The translations under genes and the position numbers were made by a program. Below, one piece after another: positions 35,501 through 41,500 of a stretch of DNA of 64,000 bases. Position 1 is the stretch's first letter, and every line of letters begins with the position of its first letter. The stretch is from Megalonaias nervosa (taxonomy: Eukaryota > Mollusca > Bivalvia > Unionida > Unionidae). Under the pieces are notes generated by a model, which worked only from the letters and a program-made list of their open reading frames with translations, searched no databases and had not been told where the DNA came from. The stretch spans positions 1-64,000 of the forward strand of contig JAECUM010094113.1 in NCBI GenBank assembly GCA_016617855.1, written 5' to 3'.

Positions 35501-38500
35501 CATCATGGCTTTTTGTTTTGTTGTTTAGTCTGGTTCCTGGAATGGTGTAGAATAGTATTTTGTAAAACAAGGAGTCTACAAAGCAGGGAACCAGATTAAC
35601 TGCTGATACACTAAGAAACAAGATTCCTTTTTATATAAAAAAAAATCGTAACATTTCATGAGACAATCGTCTATGTCGAAACTCAATTTTTGAATTGTTC
35701 AATTAGTAAAATATTGAAACTGTGATTTCATTGCAAGTAACAGTGAAGCTTCTTATCATCCTTGCGGATATCTCTACGTGCAAATTCAGGAATTCTCTGA
35801 ATTTGTTTTCCCCACAATGGTCTGTATCTGTGAAACAAAGCTCTTTATTTTACGAAGTACTCATTTCGCTTGACATAGCTCATAGGTCTCACTAGGATTT
35901 TAAAACTAGGAGTCCAGGACTCCTAATTTGGTAAAAACAGGAGTCCCACCAGCAAAAGTTGCAGTCCCACCAGCAAAACTTGCAGTCCCCTCCCAGAAGC
36001 ATGTTGAAGTGGCTAAATGTGTATTAAAATGCCAGGAATAAACAGACACAAAACTTTGTCAGTTTTATTTATTGGTAATTATTTATTATTCTTTAAAAAA
36101 GTATGTATTAAAATTGATATCATCTACAAATATCATATTCTTAACTACAATATAGTTCACTTTCGTCTATGTCGCATTTCACAAAATTTTCTGATGCTTG
36201 GCTTTGATGAGCCTCAGCAGCAAGTAGGTGGTCTCTAGATGTCTCATGCCTAGAAAATGTGGAACTTTGCAGATTTGAAGAACCAGTAGTTGCCATTGAG
36301 TTTAATTTCCCCCATTCTTTACACCACTGGCATACAGCTCTTGTTTGTCCATCAGAATTTTGTCAATCCAAGGAAAGTTTTGATTCCAAACATTAAGCCA
36401 GGCATCATGTACTTTCTTACACCTGGCTACTGTCGCATCCGAACTATCAGAGCAACTTTAGCACAGTTCTGAATCTCATTGAAATCTTCATTTTTCCGTT
36501 TGACCCCAAAATACTGGTCTAAATTTGCAAACGGCATTTTGTCCAAGTCTCTTGATTTTGAGTCCGCAGGCAATATTTTATATGGCTACAATCGAAAATG
36601 AAATCAATAACAGTGAATGCACTGGGCTTCGCCAATGTCACAAATTGCGATTTTGTTTTCCTTATTGGCGACAAAATAAATCAAATGGCGTTATTTTTGG
36701 CGACATTTTTGGTTGATAAAAACTGTATATACAGTCTTGGGTTTGGAGTGGAGAAATTCAAAGGCACCATGACAGGAAGCCGCAAACTTGGATATAAAAA
36801 TGCACTGGAATCTATTGTTACATAAACAAATCCTTGTTTCATATTGACAAACCACCCTAACAGTGCACTGTTATATCATAATCTGCTTATGCTGATATCT
36901 GGCCTTGGTACTGTATGCTCTAATATATTCAAAATAGCCATGCAACTGACTAGCTACAATCGACCACCTCTGAGGGCTGGAACGTGAAATGACTACAGTC
37001 TACCAGACGACAGCAATTTAAAAAAAAAAAGTTTTGCTGCAACTTCAAAGAAAACCGATTACCTCTGAAGCACCGATATATACTAAGGAAATTTTTTTCA
37101 AAATTTGTCTCAATGTTCTACAAATATCTGATGTTGTCGCAGCAATAACGGGTATTTGTTTGATCCTTCAAAGGGAGCCAGAGACCTTCGATCAAAGAAA
37201 TCAGCAACAAACTAAAATAAAAGCATTGCTTCAGTTTTCATAGTGATTAGAACATATTTATTCTGCTACAAAACTTTCCTGTTTGTAACAAAAACGTGTG
37301 TACGGAGGACTCCTGTGTGGGTGATCTTCTGTGTCCCAAATAAAAAATTTGCATCCAAACATGCGTAATTAAGCGTTTCCGAGATCTCTGTAGCTGTTAC
37401 GGTAGATTGACACATTTTACGTTTAATTACAAGAGGACACATTGCATGTATGATGATTATACTTAAAAGGAACTGAAAGACAGGACTAGAACCCAAACTT
37501 CAATTGTTAAAAAATTATTTAATGGGTATTGATTTATTGAAGTACTGCCTCCACTAGGCTTGAAATTTTCATTGATCAAAATTTCCTAGGATATTGTTAA
37601 TTACGACGTACAGTGTCGTTTGGAAAGAAAGTCTAACAAATTTTATGACTTAATTTGAAATTTGACATTTCATGATGTTCATTAAAATTTCCAGGTCCTA
37701 TCTACCATTTGATGAGAAAATGAGCAAAATTTCAAACTTTCTGTTACCAATTTTGGTCGCGATTTTCTTAAAGTTCAACAATTAAGGATCATTTTTTTTT
37801 GTTTCTGGTTTTAATATGGGATCCATGCCTGACCCTGTGTTATAAGTGGGTTTGTGAGTTGCCAGGGTGCGAGTTATCGAGGGAGTGGTGTACAAAGAAA
37901 ATCTCATTTAGAACAAATCCGGGCATGGAAATGAAGAGGAATACAAACAAAATCAATTACACTGTACTTTCTGCAGATGCAAAAGACTGCTGTGGCCACA
38001 GGTACCTGTATTTGTTACTGAAGAGGAAAACTATTGACAACACCCAGTCCTATTCCATTTTTTTTTTACTTAAGGTGATCAAATTGAGTGGTTTGAAATC
38101 TGTCCCCTTGCTGATTCTGTGCTAATTTTATTTATTTATTCCATCAGCACCTTCATTCACTAGTTAAATATCTCAGCACAAAAAGATAAATTCCAAATTT
38201 TTCCCCATGTACTATTTAAGGATATACTGCCAGGATTTTATCTTAAGGGGGACTTCACTCTTTGTCACTGAAAGAAGGGGAGAGTAGAAAAAGAGGGCTA
38301 GGAGGAAATGGTCGTAGTTCAATATTTACCTAAAACTTCAATATCTGTCTCTCATCCTTCCTGCTCCGCCTTTTTTTTGAGCTCTAGTGAAAACCAAGTC
38401 TTTTACCCATTTTATCCTAATACGACTATGGGCATAATACCTCATTCTATCCTGACTACACCTGTGGTCGTAGTATCCCATTTTATCCTGAATACGACTA

Positions 38501-41500
38501 CAGTCGTACTCTACTACGTATGTGTATAGCGTCTCTAGAAACACATGTTATACATCACACATATACGTGTACTTCTTCACCAACACAGGAAATGGTTAAA
38601 GCACGCATGCGCAGTGAAATTTAAAAAAAAAACAAAAAAAAACCATGGTTGGAAAAGAAATTGTTGGCTTGAAAATCAATCGATAAAATGATGGACGACA
38701 ACTCAGATGTAAACATGGATGTTGATAGCAAGGGTAGCGACATTGAAGTTGACGATTTGGATGATTCTGATGATAATATTGACTTAAATAACGGGTTAAA
38801 ATTGAATCAAGTTGATGAATGATGAAAGAGATGATGCATGGCTTCATGCACTTTTCGACAGTGATTCGGAGAACGAAGCTGATTTTGAAGGCTTTCAAGA
38901 GAAATGGGTCTGAGATGATTTTTCACCTCGGTTGCAGCCACGATTTATTATATTGTTATTACTGACATAGTGATGATGTGGACTTCAAAATTTGAACAAA
39001 AATTGTACTGATTAATTACCTTTATCTTACTGAAAGATTTCTAGGATTAATTTGTGACAAGTTTTCATGAGAAACTGCACGCTGAAGTACATGTTCTAGA
39101 ATGTGAAGTAAACAAATTGTTCCAGGTGTTTTGTGGTCCAATTTTAGTAAAATTATTATAACTTTTGAACTAACAGTGCTAGAAACTTCAAATGTGGACC
39201 AAAATACTAGAAATAGAATTATCTTAATTTTATTCCATACTATTTGGAGCATTTCATTCATCTTCATGAACAAAAGATTCAATGAACATCATGGCAAATT
39301 TTTAATTTGTTTTTTTTTTCTTTCTTTCAAGTCATATTTCAAAATACAGTTGTGAGCATGTACATTGGTAAATGATAACAAAACATATATCACTGTGTTG
39401 CAAATTTTATTACCTTTTCAGAGATACATAGTTTTATATACTTTAAAAAGGAAATAACAATGTTACAACATTTTTAGTAAACATGATGAAGGTCATCACA
39501 ATTTCTGCTGCTGCTGCCGTATGATACTCTGTTTTACCACAATATATTTAGAATTGCTTCTCAGGAATCAGGCACTGCAGTTGAAATTGGTAAACAGGAT
39601 AAAATGGGTTAAAAGATGTTACCTCTTGTAGTATAAGTATTAATCTGTTAATTATTTCTGAGCATACTTTGTTCCTTATCTGTGTACAAATATTTTCTGC
39701 ACTTCTTTCTGAAGGGGCATATGCACAGCTAGCTTTCTCAGCTTGAATATGTTAGGGATCTGACATTTGTGGCTGTTATTTACAATTTTCAAACGCTCCC
39801 AGATATTACCTTTTGGATACATCTGCTCCAAAATAGGATTTTCACAAACATAAACTTACTTTATTGAATCAGTAGTTTACTGACTACCGTGCCAGATTTC
39901 TTATCTGTTTCATAATGCTGTATTAGTGTTTTTAGTCCATCAATGCCATAGTCTGCTTGTGCAAACTGAGGAACTCAAATAAACATCTCTACTTCTTAAC
40001 TGAATTTTTTTCATCCTTATTTATTCAGTTTATCTTAACTATGATGATCCGCAGAGTTTGAGTGATAAAAACAAAAATCATACTCGCACATGGTGTAAAC
40101 TATGTACAAGTGACCGGAGGTCCAAGTCCAGCTAAAAAAAAAACAGGTTAAAAGCATCCCTGGTCTAGTACATCTGACTCAAATCACTCACTGATGCCTC
40201 CCCATTAACAATTTCCCAGTTCCAAAAATCCAATATACTTTGTAATTTTAAAAATTGTTGTCATCATCACTATCACCAGCCCGTATCTGCCTAACGTAAG
40301 CATAATGAACCACGCCAGGAATCAGACATTTTGGGTTTTCTAGGTAGCCCGTATTTTAAACAAACATTTGTAAAACTTCTTCACAGAAAGTTGAAACTAT
40401 GCCTTAACACTTATTCTTTAGGCACAATGTGCCAAATCAAATTAAGTTTAACAACCATTCATGTCATGCCTGAAAAACCCAGATGTGTAAACAGCTGCTT
40501 ACTCAAAAAACTGATGTCGCAATAAGAACGGTTATATAAAAATTGTCCACTTCATCAAGCATATTTTCATATTCGGGATGTTCAAATAATTTGCAGGAGT
40601 TTGTGTGTATCCCTGTTCTTCAAGTGTGCAAATTTGTACAAATTTTGCACGATTCACACATTCACACACCCTGACAGCATCTCTGTTTAAGTACTTTACA
40701 TATCAATGACCTCCGTGTGTATTTCTCTGTTGTTATGTAGTACTTCCGGTTTGTCATGCAGGGATTAAGCTACACTAATTCCTGATTGGTAGTTATTATT
40801 TACCATGGACTAGAATAAGCAATAACCACCAGAGATCTCACTGTAACATATTTCACAGTGTGACACACTGGTAGTGTAGCTTTCAAATTGACAAAAGTAA
40901 ACAAGATAAAATTAAATATAGAAACTTTGCATAAAAATGGTTATTACATGGCGAGTAAAGTACTTTATTATTCATGGGGAACACGTTTGTAATGTATCCT
41001 ATATGCTGAACATGCTTCTGGGTTAAGATAATTAGCATGAAATGGGGGGGGGGGGCAGATTACAAACCATGTCACTTTGTTTTAATTTGCAGATGGCGTG
41101 CGAGTATACTCAACATTTTTAAAAAATTTTATTAATAAAAATGAGTGCATAGCACTGTAAATGCTGTTTCAGATGAATTCTCTATTTAAAGAATAACAAG
41201 GTAAACTAATAATAATTATTCATGACTGCTGAAGACTAAAATAATTTACATACAGCAAGTATCGTTTTGTATTAATTCTCCATCTCTTGTATTGATATGT
41301 GTATCGTTGCTGCAAAAGTAACGATGCATCAATATATCGATAATCATTTTCCCCTAATAAACATGCTCATAGAGATATAACTCCAAAATTTATGGAATAT
41401 CAAGTTTATCAAAGATGGTGAACTACATCACAGCCATTGCTTGAAAACAGACTGGCCCATGCAAATATGGTAACCACTTCACTAAAGAAACTCCAGTCTG

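Noticed and set aside
37799..38125. 108-codon plus-strand frame
   Set aside because: It crosses the GGGTGCGAGTTATCGAGGGA repeat phrase and has no identifiable domain.
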